DNA of 64,000 nucleotides from Bacillus sp. UNC41MFS5 (GCF_000686805.1 NZ_JMLP01000005.1:58307-122306), one strand, 5' to 3'; shown: positions 11,550 through 21,401, counted from the stretch's first letter. The notes: generated from the letters alone by a model not told the origin. Made by a program: numbers and translations.

Positions 11550-13298
11550 ATGCATCATCAAGAATCGTTAACAGCCTATATAGCAGCTATTGTTTCAGAA
11601 CTTATCTTCACGGGAGTAACCGATGTGGTTGTCAGCCCTGGTTCGCGGTCAACTCCAATGGCGATGATTATGGCAGAACATCCTGAACTTAATGTTCATA
11701 TACATGTGGATGAACGGTCAGCTGCTTTTTTTGCTTTAGGAATAGCCAAGTCTTTAAATAAGCCAGTTGCGATCCTTTGTACGTCAGGTACGGCCGCAGC
11801 GAATTATTTTCCTGCGATTGTTGAAGCACGTTATGCACGAGTGCCTTTGATTGTGTTAACGGCAGATCGGCCGCATGAACTCAGAGAAGTAGGTGCACCA
11901 CAAGCAATCGATCAAATCCATTTATATGGGAAACATGTAAAATGGTTCACCGAAATGGCTTTACCTGAAAAAAGTGATGAAATCATTCGTTATGCTCGAA
12001 CCATTTGTGCGCGAGCGGTAGCCATTGCGAAAAGTGCGCCTTCTGGTCCTGTCCATTTGAATTTTCCTTTTAGGGAACCATTAGTACCCAAGCTGGATGA
12101 TGAAATCTTCCAGCTTCGTGAACGTCCGAACGGTTATGTGAAAGTTCATACTGGTGATTTAACAATGGCGGAGGAACAATATAAAGAAATTGCCGAAAAA
12201 CTGTCAAAAACAACTAGGGGAATCATTGTTTGTGGAAATATTGTCGCTGATATTTTTCCTGAGGCTGTAACACGGCTAGCTGAAAAACTAAATTTCCCAA
12301 TTATTGCTGACCCCTTGTCACAATTAAGAAGTGGGAAACATAGCCTTGAAAATATCATTGAAGCATATGATACCTTTTTAAGAAACGACGATGCAAAAGT
12401 CTTCTTAAAGCCGGATGTTATTCTTAGATTTGGAGCTATGCCCATTTCTAAAGCATTAACTATTTTTATAAAAGAAAATGGTGACGCAGAACAATATGTA
12501 ATCGATGGCGGCGGTGGCTGGCGTGATCCAGCATCGTTATCAACAAATATGATTTTCTGTAATGAATCGTTATTCTGCGAGAAAATAGAAACATATACAG
12601 TTGAGAAATCTTCTGTCGATTTTCTAACAGCTTGGAAAAGGGTTAACCAATTAACCAAAGATACAATGATATCGCTTAGCGATATAACAGAATTAAGTGA
12701 AGGCAGGCTGTTCTATCAATTAGCCGAAATGCTTCCTGAAGGAGCTGCACTATTTGTAGGCAATAGTATGCCAATCCGCGACTTAGATAGCTTTTTTCTT
12801 AACAATCATAAAACAATTAAAGTAATGGCAAATAGGGGGGCAAATGGGATTGACGGTACGGTTTCTACTGCCTTGGGTGCAGCATTAAACTCATCATCCT
12901 TGTACCTTGTCCTTGGTGATTTAACCTTTTTCCATGACTTAAATGGGCTCATTGCAGCAAAACTGTACAATATAAATATTAATATTATTCTTATCAACAA
13001 TAATGGCGGCGGAATCTTCTCCTTCCTCCCGCAATCAGAGCATCCGAAAAACTTTGAACTTTTGTTCGGCACTCCGCTCGGAATTGATTTTGAGCATGCT
13101 GTTAAAATGTTTAATGGTAATTACATAAAGATTGAGGATTGGGACCATTTTGGAGCAGAAATGAGGAAATCGATCCATTCGACTGGGATAAATGTATTCG
13201 AGTTGGTAACCAACAGAGAGAGAAATCGTGATGAACACCGCGAATTCTGGAATTATGTTTCCCAGGAAATATCAAACTTTGTCAAAGGTGTACAATAA
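11550..13298 (+). CDS. menD: SEPHCHC synthase
   Basis: A ThDP-dependent enzyme that joins isochorismate and 2-oxoglutarate to give SEPHCHC. The 582 residues show the N-terminal VSPGSRSTPM, the catalytic-Glu region VDERSAAFFALG, LTADRPHEL, and the C-terminal ThDP/Mg motif GDLTFFHDLNGL with INNNGGGIF. ATG 11550 has GGAGG 8 nt upstream. The stop codon is directly followed by the menH ATG (TAAATG), so the two are tightly coupled. Confidence 0.97.
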   Translation: MHHQESLTAYIAAIVSELIFTGVTDVVVSPGSRSTPMAMIMAEHPELNVHIHVDERSAAFFALGIAKSLNKPVAILCTSGTAAANYFPAIVEARYARVPLIVLTADRPHELREVGAPQAIDQIHLYGKHVKWFTEMALPEKSDEIIRYARTICARAVAIAKSAPSGPVHLNFPFREPLVPKLDDEIFQLRERPNGYVKVHTGDLTMAEEQYKEIAEKLSKTTRGIIVCGNIVADIFPEAVTRLAEKLNFPIIADPLSQLRSGKHSLENIIEAYDTFLRNDDAKVFLKPDVILRFGAMPISKALTIFIKENGDAEQYVIDGGGGWRDPASLSTNMIFCNESLFCEKIETYTVEKSSVDFLTAWKRVNQLTKDTMISLSDITELSEGRLFYQLAEMLPEGAALFVGNSMPIRDLDSFFLNNHKTIKVMANRGANGIDGTVSTALGAALNSSSLYLVLGDLTFFHDLNGLIAAKLYNININIILINNNGGGIFSFLPQSEHPKNFELLFGTPLGIDFEHAVKMFNGNYIKIEDWDHFGAEMRKSIHSTGINVFELVTNRERNRDEHREFWNYVSQEISNFVKGVQ

Positions 13299-14162
13299 AT
13301 GTATATCGTTATCGATGGAAGTCGTTACTATGTCGAAGTTTGTGGTGACAGCCTTGGCATTGTTCCACTTGTATTGCTGCATGGTTTTACGGGAGACTCT
13401 ACCACATGGGCTCCTTTTCATAAATGCTGGAGAAAGTCGACAAAGCTCATTATCCCTGATATTATTGGACACGGAAAAACAGAGTCTCCAGAGGCGCTGA
13501 AGCGATATCAAATGGATGCCGCAGCTTCTGATCTAAACACGATTCTTGATCATATGGGGATTGAGCAAGTAGATCTACTTGGTTATTCCATGGGTGGTAG
13601 ACTTGCATTAACCTTTGCCCTTTTGTACCCAGGGCGTGTCCGAAAATTAATACTTGAAAGTACATCACCGGGCTTGGCGACAGAGGACGAAAAACAACAT
13701 CGCCGTATGAAAGATGCCGAACTTGCTAACTTTATTAAGGAAAAGGGAATCATAGCGTTTGTGGATTTTTGGGAAGAGATCCCCCTTTTTTCCACCATGA
13801 AGTTCCTCCCTCGGGAAACTCAAGAAAAGATTAGGAAACAGCGTTTGAAAAATTCGCCAATAGGTCTTGCTAATAGTTTGCTTGGAATGGGAACAGGTTC
13901 ACAACCTTCCTGGTGGAGTAAATTAGCTGAATTAACTTGTGAAGTTTTGCTATTAACAGGTTCAGAGGATCATAAATTTTGTGCCACAGCTAAACGAATG
14001 ATGAAGGAGCTAAAAAATAGCTCTTGGGTAGTGATGGAAGGCAGCGGTCATGCAATTCATGTGGAAGAACCTGAAAAGTTTGGTACAATAGTAAGTGACT
14101 TTTTGTCGAATGTAAATAAAGGAGGAGATAATATTGACAGTAGAATGGATTGCAGGACGTAA
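13299..14162 (+). CDS. menH: SHCHC synthase (alpha/beta hydrolase)
   Basis: Eliminates pyruvate from SEPHCHC to give SHCHC. The 287-residue alpha/beta hydrolase has the oxyanion segment LLHGFTGDS, the nucleophile elbow GYSMGG (about residue 96), an acid in TGSEDHKF, and the catalytic His in [11 protein letters not shown]. It begins immediately after the menD stop with AAAGGTG upstream, and its last 29 bp overlap menB. It corresponds to ytxM of B. subtilis. Confidence 0.93.
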   Translation: MYIVIDGSRYYVEVCGDSLGIVPLVLLHGFTGDSTTWAPFHKCWRKSTKLIIPDIIGHGKTESPEALKRYQMDAAASDLNTILDHMGIEQVDLLGYSMGGRLALTFALLYPGRVRKLILESTSPGLATEDEKQHRRMKDAELANFIKEKGIIAFVDFWEEIPLFSTMKFLPRETQEKIRKQRLKNSPIGLANSLLGMGTGSQPSWWSKLAELTCEVLLLTGSEDHKFCATAKRMMKELKNSSWVVMEGSGHAIHVEEPEKFGTIVSDFLSNVNKGGDNIDSRMDCRT

Positions 14163-14952
14163 ATATGAAGAAATTTTATATGAAACATCCAATGGTATTG
14201 CCAAAATTACCATCAACCGCCCACATGTACATAATGCATTTACACCGAGAACAGTTTCTGAATTAATTGACGCATTTGCCTATGCGCGTGATGATGCAAG
14301 TATAGGGGTTATTGTCTTAACAGGTGCTGGAGATAAAGCATTTTGTTCAGGTGGAGACCAAAGTGTACGCGGCCATGGAGGATATGTAGGAGAGGATCAG
14401 ATTCCTCGTCTAAATGTTCTTGACCTTCAGCGCCTTATCCGTGTGATTCCAAAACCTGTAATCGCAATGGTAAAAGGATATGCGATTGGCGGCGGGCATG
14501 TTCTTCACGTCGTTTGTGACCTAACAATTGCTGCTGATAATGCTGTGTTTGGACAAACTGGACCAAAGGTTGGAAGTTTTGATGCTGGCTATGGCTCTGG
14601 TTACCTTGCAAGGATCATTGGTCATAAAAAAGCTCGTGAAATTTGGTACTTATGCCGTCAATATAATGCCCAAGAAGCACTTGATATGGGCTTAGTTAAT
14701 ACCGTTGTTCCACTTGAGAAAGTAGAAGAAGAAACGATTCAATGGTGTAATGAAATTCTTGAGAAAAGTCCAACAGCCCTGCGCTTCTTAAAAGCAGCAA
14801 TGAATGCAGATACAGACGGCTTGGCTGGTCTACAACAATTTGCCGGGGATGCAACCCTGCTTTACTACACAACTGATGAAGCAAAAGAAGGACGAGATTC
14901 CTTTAAAGAAAAACGTAAGCCTGACTTTGGGAAATTCCCGCGTTTTCCTTGA
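14134..14952 (+). CDS. menB: 1,4-dihydroxy-2-naphthoyl-CoA synthase
   Basis: A crotonase-family enzyme that closes the naphthoquinone ring of o-succinylbenzoyl-CoA. The 272 residues include [12 protein letters not shown], the oxyanion-hole segment [24 protein letters not shown] and the C-terminal [12 protein letters not shown] typical of MenB. TTG 14134 is preceded by GGAGGAG and lies inside the menH 3' end. A hairpin with a T-tail follows at about 14968, before menE. Confidence 0.97.
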   Translation: MTVEWIAGRKYEEILYETSNGIAKITINRPHVHNAFTPRTVSELIDAFAYARDDASIGVIVLTGAGDKAFCSGGDQSVRGHGGYVGEDQIPRLNVLDLQRLIRVIPKPVIAMVKGYAIGGGHVLHVVCDLTIAADNAVFGQTGPKVGSFDAGYGSGYLARIIGHKKAREIWYLCRQYNAQEALDMGLVNTVVPLEKVEEETIQWCNEILEKSPTALRFLKAAMNADTDGLAGLQQFAGDATLLYYTTDEAKEGRDSFKEKRKPDFGKFPRFP

Positions 14953-14967
14953 TTATTATACTTTTTG

Positions 14968-15003
14968 CAGCTTGATGGATGGTTTCCATCAGGCTGTTTT
15001 TGA
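14968..15003 (+). terminator. Hairpin with T-tail between menB and menE
   Basis: CAGCTTGATGG pairs with CCATCAGGCTG (one G-T pair) and is followed by TTTTTT. It looks like an intrinsic terminator or a leaky attenuator, because menE and menC follow on the same strand with a gap of under 100 bp. Confidence 0.75.
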
Positions 15004-15049
15004 TAGGAAGGCGAGGCTGTGTTAAACAAAGGAAGAAAGGTGAACCGTT

Positions 15050-16549
15050 ATGCAGAACGAAATGATGCCTAATTTTTTGAAGAAAAGAGCGTTTCTAACC
15101 CCAGCACGAACTGCCATTTATTTTCATGAAGAAGTAGTAACCTTTAAACAACTCTATCAACGTTCTTATCAGGTTGCTGGGAAACTACAAGGATTAGGTG
15201 TTCAAGAAGACCACTATGTTGGTGTTTTATTAAAAAACAATATTGATACAGTTGTCATATTATTTGCCCTGCAGTTTTTAGGAGTTAGATCCGTGATACT
15301 GAATAACCGCCTCTCTCCATCGGAACTTTCCTGGCAGCTTAACGATTCAAAGGCGGTTTCATTAATTCTTGATGATTCTTTTAATGAAACAAAAACTTTC
15401 ATAAATAAACAAATCCCATCGCTAAATACCTTAACAAAAGACGATATATTTTCCAGTGCCACACATGTGCCGAAAATCAAGGAAGAAATATCGCTGGCCG
15501 ATATATGTACCATTATGTATACATCAGGAACCACAGGTAATCCCAAAGGGGTCATCCAAACCTATGGTAATCACTGGTGGAGTTCGGTGGGTTCAGCCTT
15601 AAATTTAGGCTTAATCGACGGGGATTGCTGGCTCTGTAATGTTCCATTGTTCCATATTAGTGGGTTTTCCATTTTAATGCGCAGTGTCATTTATGGCATG
15701 CCAATTGTTCTTCATGACCATTTTGATGTGGAAAGGATAATTGCAGATATCCATGACAAGAGGGTGACGATTATGTCTGTTGTTGGAACCACGCTGACAA
15801 GAATCGTTGAAGCTCTTCAAGAACGCCGCCTCCCAAAACAATTCCGCTGTATGCTTCTTGGAGGTGGACCCGCACCATTACCATTACTCGAAGCATGTGT
15901 CGAAAAGGATATTCCTGTATTCCAAACCTATGGTATGACTGAATCCTCCTCGCAAATCGTTACCCTTGCACCCGAATACAGTTTGACAAGGCTGGGTTCT
16001 GCAGGGAAGCCATTGTTTCCCTCACAAATTCAGATCGTTACTGAGGATGGAGAAGAGGTTCCATCGGATATCCCAGGAGAAATTGTCATTAAAGGACCCA
16101 ATGTTACTCCTGGCTATTTATTTCGTACGGATGTTACAAAAGAGAAGTTCAGGAATGGTTGGTTTTACACCGGTGATATTGGTTACCTAGACGAAGAGGG
16201 ATTCTTATATGTCCTCGACCGGCGTTCAGACTTAATCATTTCAGGGGGAGAAAATATTTACCCCGCAGAAATAGAAGCTGCATTACTGTCACACCCTAAT
16301 GTGAGCGAGGCAGGTGTGACACATACAGAGGATGAGGAGTGGGGACAGATACCGATAGCCTTTATTGTGACAAGAAGCGGAGCGAACCTTTCGGGAGAAG
16401 AACTTAAGCAATTTTGCCAACAGAAATTGGCCAAATATAAAGTGCCAAAAGCATTTTATTTTACGAAGGAACTGCCTAGAAATGCCTCCAAAAAACTACT
16501 TCGCAGGGAGCTCCGTGAGTGGGTAAAGGAGGGCATCACCATTGATTAA
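15050..16549 (+). CDS. menE: o-Succinylbenzoate-CoA ligase
   Basis: An ANL-family acyl-CoA synthetase that activates OSB with ATP and CoA. The 499 residues carry the AMP-binding motif MYTSGTTGNPKG (about 165), QTYGMTE, the FYTGDIGYLDEEG hinge, and the C-terminal catalytic lysine in LPRNASKKLLR. ATG 15050 follows GGAAGAAAGGTG. It overlaps menC by 8 bp. Reaction order and gene order differ, since MenC makes the substrate used by MenE. Confidence 0.96.
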   Translation: MQNEMMPNFLKKRAFLTPARTAIYFHEEVVTFKQLYQRSYQVAGKLQGLGVQEDHYVGVLLKNNIDTVVILFALQFLGVRSVILNNRLSPSELSWQLNDSKAVSLILDDSFNETKTFINKQIPSLNTLTKDDIFSSATHVPKIKEEISLADICTIMYTSGTTGNPKGVIQTYGNHWWSSVGSALNLGLIDGDCWLCNVPLFHISGFSILMRSVIYGMPIVLHDHFDVERIIADIHDKRVTIMSVVGTTLTRIVEALQERRLPKQFRCMLLGGGPAPLPLLEACVEKDIPVFQTYGMTESSSQIVTLAPEYSLTRLGSAGKPLFPSQIQIVTEDGEEVPSDIPGEIVIKGPNVTPGYLFRTDVTKEKFRNGWFYTGDIGYLDEEGFLYVLDRRSDLIISGGENIYPAEIEAALLSHPNVSEAGVTHTEDEEWGQIPIAFIVTRSGANLSGEELKQFCQQKLAKYKVPKAFYFTKELPRNASKKLLRRELREWVKEGITID

Positions 16550-17651
16550 GTTAACCTCCATCGAGATAAATGTCATTGAAATGCCATTAAAGGACCCGTT
16601 TCTGACCCATTTAGGGGCGGTAGAGGTGCGTGAGGGGATTATCATTAAAATAAACAATTCAGATGGTGTTTCAGGATTCGGTGAGGGAGTTGCTTTTTCG
16701 ACTCCGTGGTATACAGAAGAAACAGTTAAAACAAGTTTACATATGATAACTGATATTCTAATTCCACTACTTCAAAAAAATCCAATCGATCATCCTGGCC
16801 AAGTGTCACAGCTTTTTAGTTCAGTACGAAGGAACAATATGGCTAAAGCCGCTTTAGAAACTGCTTTATGGGATTTATATGCGAAGAGTACTTCACAGAC
16901 ATTATCAAAAACGCTTGAAGGTACACGTTCGATTGTTGCTTCAGGTGTCGTGGTGGCGACAGATTCCACCACAAACGCACTCCGACAGATTGACCGATAT
17001 CTTCAGGAAGGGTATCAGCGCATTAAAGTAAAAATTAGTCCAAAACTAGACTATTCTTTACTATCTGAGATTCGCTGTGAGTATCCTGACCTGGCAATCA
17101 TGGCAGATGCGAATTCTGCCTATACATTAGCTGATATTGATCGAATTAAAGCTCTCGATGACTTCAATTTAATGATGATTGAGCAGCCTCTCAGCTTTGA
17201 TGATATTCTTGAACACGCGTTGCTTCAAAAGGAAATCAAAACACCGATTTGCTTAGATGAAAGTATTTGCAGTTTTGATGATGCCCGAAAAGCAATCGAG
17301 TTCGGAAGTTGCAAAGTGATTAATATTAAAGTGGGCAGGGTTGGTGGGTTGAATGAAGCGAAACGTATTCATGACTTTTGCTTTGAAAAGGGGATACCTG
17401 TCTGGTGTGGGGGGATGATTGAATTCGGAATATCCCGGGCCCATAATATTTCACTAGCTTCCTTACCAGGCTTTTCAATCCCAGGGGATATTTCTTCATC
17501 CAATCGCTTTTGGGAAGAGGATATCATAACTCCTGAAGTAAACGTTCAAAACGGTTCTGTAGCCGTACCATCGAGTCCTGGAATCGGTTTTGAGATTAAC
17601 GAGAAACGACTTCAGCAAGTCTTGCAATGGAAAGATACCATTATTTTTTGA
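16542..17651 (+). CDS. menC: o-Succinylbenzoate synthase
   Basis: An enolase-superfamily dehydratase that converts SHCHC to OSB. In 369 residues the family residues are visible: KVKI (catalytic Lys), the metal ligands in MADANSAY, MIEQPL and CLDESI, and the second Lys in NIKVGRVGG. TTG 16542 lies within the end of menE, behind AAAGGAGGGC. The men set here contains F, D, H, B, E, C and A. The UbiE/MenG methyltransferase is not in the window. Confidence 0.95.
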   Translation: MIKLTSIEINVIEMPLKDPFLTHLGAVEVREGIIIKINNSDGVSGFGEGVAFSTPWYTEETVKTSLHMITDILIPLLQKNPIDHPGQVSQLFSSVRRNNMAKAALETALWDLYAKSTSQTLSKTLEGTRSIVASGVVVATDSTTNALRQIDRYLQEGYQRIKVKISPKLDYSLLSEIRCEYPDLAIMADANSAYTLADIDRIKALDDFNLMMIEQPLSFDDILEHALLQKEIKTPICLDESICSFDDARKAIEFGSCKVINIKVGRVGGLNEAKRIHDFCFEKGIPVWCGGMIEFGISRAHNISLASLPGFSIPGDISSSNRFWEEDIITPEVNVQNGSVAVPSSPGIGFEINEKRLQQVLQWKDTIIF

Positions 17652-17668
17652 GGTGAAGGATGTTAATA

Positions 17669-17702
17669 AAAAATGAACCAGTTGTAGACCTGGTTCATTT
17701 CC
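17669..17702. terminator. Terminator between menC and znuA
   Basis: The stem AATGAACCAG / CTGGTTCATT has an A-run on its left side, so the better T-tail is on the minus strand, ending znuA. On the plus strand the tail is only TTTCC, but the hairpin could still stop menC transcripts. Confidence 0.85.
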
Positions 17703-17710
17703 TCATCTAT

Positions 17711-18652
17711 TTAGTTGTTTAAAGCTGTTTTTAATGATTTAAGATTTTGATTCATTAATGAAAAATATGTTTCTTTGTTTTTAATATTGTCTTTCGATAA
17801 TATTGCAAGGTTATGAATAGGTAATGCTTTAGCTCCAATTTCTTTTTGAACGATGTTTCCAAGTTTCGATTGGACATTTTGTTCAAACATCATATAGTGC
17901 AATCCTTCATCCTCAGCAATGGAAATGATCTTTTCTAACTCCTTTTGGGTAGGTTCATTAGCAGTCGATAGCCCTGAAATGCTAATCTGTTCAATTCCAT
18001 ATCGTTTTTCCCAGTAACCAAATGCTGCATGTGTAACGATGATCTTTTTATGTTTTGCCTTTGTAATTGTCTGTTTATAATTGGTATTAAGTTCATCTAA
18101 CTTAAGGGCAAGTTGTTGAAAATTTTTATTGAATAGGTCTTTGTGCTCCGGCATCTGTTTAATTAATGCATCACGAATGACAGCTGCCATTTCCTTAGAA
18201 TAAATGGGGTCAAGCCATACATGTGGGTTAACATCTGCATCTGTTTCATGATGCTCTTCCTCCTCAACATGTGTTTCGGTCGATTTTGGGAGATTAATGT
18301 CCTCTGCGGTAGGCACTAGTTTGACATGCTCATTTTTCAAAGTTTCTTTTGATTTTTCTACAAACCCTTCAAGCCCAAGCCCGATGTAGAAAAATAAGTC
18401 TGAATCAGCTAACCTCATCATATCTTTTTGGGAAGGTTCAAATGTATGTTCATCTGCCCCAGGTGGATAGATCGTGTTAACATTTACATATTTTCCACCT
18501 ATTTGTGATGTAAAGTATTGAAGTGGAAATACAGTGGTATATATGGTTAATTGGTCCTTCTTTTTTTGTACTTGTTCTTTACCATTTGAACACGCAGACA
18601 TCAGCAGACTTAATGGTAATAAAATAGATAGGATAAGGATGATTTTTTTCAT
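17711..18652 (-). CDS. znuA: Zinc ABC transporter substrate-binding lipoprotein
   Basis: An extracytoplasmic cluster-9 binding protein of the ZnuA/AdcA type, 313 residues. The signal peptide ends in a lipobox (LLMSAC, Cys about residue 21). A His/Glu-rich loop, HVEEEEHHETD (about 133-143), sits just before VNPHVWLDP, and further metal-ligand His residues are in GADEHTFEP and VTHAAFGYW. A Zur-type operator lies in front of it, which favours zinc over manganese. No permease or ATPase gene is adjacent, so the remaining transporter subunits must be elsewhere. AAGGAGTTCC precedes the ATG at 18652. Confidence 0.88.
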   Translation of the reverse strand: MKKIILILSILLPLSLLMSACSNGKEQVQKKKDQLTIYTTVFPLQYFTSQIGGKYVNVNTIYPPGADEHTFEPSQKDMMRLADSDLFFYIGLGLEGFVEKSKETLKNEHVKLVPTAEDINLPKSTETHVEEEEHHETDADVNPHVWLDPIYSKEMAAVIRDALIKQMPEHKDLFNKNFQQLALKLDELNTNYKQTITKAKHKKIIVTHAAFGYWEKRYGIEQISISGLSTANEPTQKELEKIISIAEDEGLHYMMFEQNVQSKLGNIVQKEIGAKALPIHNLAILSKDNIKNKETYFSLMNQNLKSLKTALNN

Positions 18653-18674
18653 AGGAACTCCTTCATATGTTTAT

Positions 18675-18695
18675 AAATCGGATTTATTACGATTT
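18675..18695 (-). promoter_or_regulatory. Zur box upstream of znuA
   Basis: A near-palindrome of 10+1+10 bp: AAATCGGATT, T, ATTACGATTT. It matches the Bacillus Zur consensus (AAATCGTAAT, N, ATTACGATTT) except for two bases in one half. It lies 22 bp before the znuA start codon, so bound Zur would block transcription or initiation when zinc is plentiful. Confidence 0.82.
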
Positions 18696-18863
18696 ATTTT
18701 CGAAAATTTTTTTGAATTCTGAAATAATAAAACTACATAATACGGAACGATTCCGATTTCCATTAGTATCTTACAAAATTTTTTCTTCAAAAGCAAGTAT
18801 TAAATTTTGTTTCTTCATCAAATATTATGTATGCTTAGATAGAAAAAAGGAAGGGTGGTTAAC

Positions 18864-19436
18864 TTGAATAATTCAAAATTGCTGAATGAGCTTCTAGACT
18901 TTAATGAAAAATTTGTGGAAGACCATGAGTATGAAAAGTATGAAACAACCAAATTCCCGAATAAACGAATGGTCATCCTAACGTGTATGGATACAAGGCT
19001 GCTCGAACTATTACCCAAAGCATTGAACTTGGGAAATGGCGATGCGAAAATAATCAAAGATGCTGGTGCCTTAATCTCACACCCATTTGGCAGTGTGATG
19101 AGAAGTATATTGATTGCACTTTATCAATTAAAGGCTCAAGAGGTTTTGGTGATTGCTCATTATGATTGCGGGATGAGCGGTATGAAGGCAGAACCAGTAA
19201 TTGAAAACATGAAAGAGCGGGGAATATCGGAGGAAACGATCGATACGCTTACATATTCAGGGATTAATATAAAAGAATGGCTGCATGGGTTTGACAATGT
19301 TACCGAAAGTGTAGAACACAGCGTAGGAATTATTAAAAATCATCCGTTAATGCCGAAGGATGTTCCTGTGCATGGCTTAGTCATTGACCCTAAGACAGGG
19401 AAACTGGATCTTATTGTGGATGGTTATAAGAATTAA
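18864..19436 (+). CDS. ytiB: Beta-class carbonic anhydrase
   Basis: Cytosolic zinc enzyme interconverting CO2 and bicarbonate, about 190 residues, matching YtiB of B. subtilis. The zinc/catalytic motif ILTCMDTRL (Cys, Asp, Arg) and the second motif [11 protein letters not shown] (His and Cys ligands) are both intact, and the C-terminus [16 protein letters not shown] is family-like. TTG 18864 is chosen because AAGGGTGG lies about 5 nt upstream; GTG 18855 would sit on top of that site. It is convergent with yidD, with stop codons overlapping. Confidence 0.93.
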   Translation: MNNSKLLNELLDFNEKFVEDHEYEKYETTKFPNKRMVILTCMDTRLLELLPKALNLGNGDAKIIKDAGALISHPFGSVMRSILIALYQLKAQEVLVIAHYDCGMSGMKAEPVIENMKERGISEETIDTLTYSGINIKEWLHGFDNVTESVEHSVGIIKNHPLMPKDVPVHGLVIDPKTGKLDLIVDGYKN

Positions 19437-19660
19437 TGTGAATCCTTCTCGGGAACTGGGTCCAACCCTCCCGGATGAAACGGATGACATTTCGATATCC
19501 TTTTGACCGTAAGCCAACCGCCTTTTAAGGCACCATACCGTTGAATAGCTTCTACCCCATAATGAGAACATGTCGGATAAAATCGGCAGGTGGGTGGTTT
19601 TAATGGTGAGATCACAACTTGATAAAAACGAATAATAGCAAGGAAAAAATTTTTTACCAT
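19433..19660 (-). CDS. yidD: Membrane protein insertion efficiency factor
   Basis: A small 75-residue protein that assists membrane protein insertion with the YidC/SpoIIIJ insertase. The family signature is intact: [27 protein letters not shown], with three Cys, followed by [27 protein letters not shown] 19660 has AAAGGAG 8 nt upstream; a GTG three codons earlier would be adjacent to that site. It corresponds to ytjA. Confidence 0.95.
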   Translation of the reverse strand: MVKNFFLAIIRFYQVVISPLKPPTCRFYPTCSHYGVEAIQRYGALKGGWLTVKRISKCHPFHPGGLDPVPEKDSH

Positions 19661-19800
19661 TCGGAACACTCCTTTATTACAATTATCTACAACATACCAT
19701 AATTTAATAGTAACGTCTAAATTGTTAAATAAATGTAAGTAGATGAAAAAACTCGGAATTTATTGTATGATACTAGTAGATAAAAAAAGGAGTGATTTCG

Positions 19801-20274
19801 ATGCCTTCAGTTGAAAGCTTTGATTTAGATCATAACGCTGTTAAAGCCCCTTATGTGAGACATTGTGGTGTTCACAAAGTTGGTAGTGACGGTGTTGTTA
19901 ATAAATATGATATTCGTTTTTGCCAGCCCAATAAACAAGCAATGAAACCAGATGTGATTCATACATTAGAGCACTTGCTTGCTTTTAATCTTCGTAAGCA
20001 TTCTGAGAAGTATGACCACTTCGATATTATCGATATTTCACCAATGGGCTGCCAAACAGGTTATTACCTAGTCGTTAGCGGCGAACCTACTGTGGAGGAA
20101 ATCATTGATCTTATGGAAGATACAATGAAAGATGCCCTTGAAATTATTGAAATTCCTGCTGCGAATGAAAGACAATGTGGTCAAGCAAAACTGCATGACC
20201 TAGAAGGTGCCAAGCGTTTAATGCGTTTCTGGCTCGAGCAAAGCAAAGAAGACCTCAAGCAAGTTTTTGCATGA
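19801..20274 (+). CDS. luxS: S-ribosylhomocysteine lyase
   Basis: Cleaves S-ribosylhomocysteine into homocysteine and DPD, the AI-2 precursor, as part of SAM by-product recycling. At 157 residues it has the length of B. subtilis LuxS and is nearly identical over long stretches. Metal ligands are His54 and His58 in HTLEHLLAF and Cys in [11 protein letters not shown] 19801 follows AAAGGAGTG; the in-frame GTG at 19792 overlaps that site. A strong terminator follows. Confidence 0.98.
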   Translation: MPSVESFDLDHNAVKAPYVRHCGVHKVGSDGVVNKYDIRFCQPNKQAMKPDVIHTLEHLLAFNLRKHSEKYDHFDIIDISPMGCQTGYYLVVSGEPTVEEIIDLMEDTMKDALEIIEIPAANERQCGQAKLHDLEGAKRLMRFWLEQSKEDLKQVFA

Positions 20275-20282
20275 TTATTTTT

Positions 20283-20319
20283 AAAAAAATTCCTATTCGA
20301 CGTGAATAGGAATTTTTTT
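20283..20319. terminator. Terminator between luxS and a convergent small gene
   Basis: AAATTCCTATTC / GAATAGGAATTT forms a perfect stem with A- and T-runs at both sides, so it can work in both directions. The minus-strand gene ends at its right edge. Confidence 0.9.
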
Positions 20320-20479
20320 AAGCTTTCTTTTCATCCTGATTTTTTTCCTGATCAAGATGTGGGTTATTTTCTAATGGGTCTACCGTATGTTTATAATTGT
20401 AGGCTTTAGAAGTGGTGCCCACGGCTAGAAATAGAACTACGAAAACAATAATAATACAAATTACGGCTACTACATACAT
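20318..20479 (-). CDS. ytzI: Small single-span membrane protein (YtzI-like)
   Basis: A 53-codon frame starting at ATG 20479, preceded by AAGGAGG at about 10 nt. The product begins MYVVAVICIII, forms one transmembrane helix over residues 1-20, and ends in a hydrophilic charged tail (HTVDPLENNPH, then Lys/Glu-rich). The position next to luxS and the hydrophobic N-terminus fit YtzI, but I make that name from memory of its size and location. The function is unknown. Confidence 0.72.
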   Translation of the reverse strand: MYVVAVICIIIVFVVLFLAVGTTSKAYNYKHTVDPLENNPHLDQEKNQDEKKA

Positions 20480-20593
20480 TTGTGTAGGCGGCCTCCTTTT
20501 TTTCCTCTATTGTATCATGATTTGATGTTTTGTTGAGAAACGAAAAAGGGAAGCCCTCTGTATTGGCTTCCGTTTCTACACTATTATGTATAA

Positions 20594-20851
20594 TCAATGA
20601 ATATTTCGAGGATGATAAGTATTCGTGCGATGCTGGCCGTACTCTTCTTGGGCAAATTTACCTTTTAAACTTTCAATTAAATAAATGCCCATTAGATTAT
20701 ATAATTCCTGTTTATCCATGTCTTGGATTAATGCAAGTAAATCCTCATGTGACATTTCTTCTAGAAAGGCAAATGCGAGCATATCGATATCCTCTTCGTC
20801 ACCGGTTAACTTATTACGGTACATTTCATACAATTCATCGACTAATTTCAT
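20594..20851 (-). CDS. Small acidic protein, possibly DUF6154 family
   Basis: An 85-residue cytoplasmic protein, rich in Glu, Asp and Leu and predicted to be helical (LAFAFLEEMSHEDLLALIQDMD, then ELYNLMGIYLIESLKGKFAQEE). I believe it belongs to a small Bacillus-specific family (DUF6154), but that is recollection. The start is firm: ATG 20851 with AAGGAGGTG 7 nt upstream. It is a single-gene unit divergent from the gene at 21054. Confidence 0.8.
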   Translation of the reverse strand: MKLVDELYEMYRNKLTGDEEDIDMLAFAFLEEMSHEDLLALIQDMDKQELYNLMGIYLIESLKGKFAQEEYGQHRTNTYHPRNIH

Positions 20852-21053
20852 TTAGTACACCTCCTTGTTATATTCTTTTCCCTTTTAAGGATAAAATAAT
20901 TCTAACTTCCTTTTTTGTAAATTGACAGAAAAGTCTGTTTCTTCAGTTGTATGTTTATTATATCGTATTCATTTCTAAAAAATGAATCGAAATTTGGCAG
21001 AGAATAAATTTTTTCTATTTGCAAATTACTAATGAGTAAAAGGGGATGACATA

Positions 21054-21371
21054 ATGGATGAGCAAAAGAAAACCTATTATATTGATGTAGGGAGCGGAGA
21101 AATTTCGCAAAGTGCAACAAGTTCAACTTGGAGTTATAAAATCCAAGCAAGCGATGAAGAAATTACTCAACTGCGAGAACTTTTTAATCAAAATTATTCA
21201 ACCGAATGGAAGAACTTCTTTCGAGCCCATGTTCCATATGTCGAGTATCATTACGACCGTGAAAATGATGCCTATGATAATACGCTCCAACAAGTGTATG
21301 GAATGCTGCATAAGTTGGGTGATGAAGAAGCAAAAAGCCACATTGAAAGCATGAATATATTACCAAAGTAA
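21054..21371 (+). CDS. Conserved hypothetical protein
   Basis: A 105-residue soluble protein that I do not recognise by function. It begins MDEQKKTYYIDVGSGEISQ and is acidic, with no signal peptide or membrane segment; aromatic residues cluster in the middle (WKNFFRAHVPYVEYHYD). AAAAGGGGATGAC precedes ATG 21054, and an intrinsic terminator lies about 30 bp after the stop. It sits directly upstream of ytkD. Confidence 0.82.
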   Translation: MDEQKKTYYIDVGSGEISQSATSSTWSYKIQASDEEITQLRELFNQNYSTEWKNFFRAHVPYVEYHYDRENDAYDNTLQQVYGMLHKLGDEEAKSHIESMNILPK

Positions 21372-21401
21372 AATAGAATATATTTTAACAAAGTAACTTG
21401 T

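Noticed and set aside
12146..12658. A 170-codon antisense frame in menD
   Set aside because: It is a mirror frame within a fully conserved enzyme gene, with no ribosome binding site or family resemblance.
20530..20925. A 131-codon plus-strand frame opposite the gene at 20594-20851
   Set aside because: No ribosome binding site, and the minus-strand gene has a strong one and sensible codon use.
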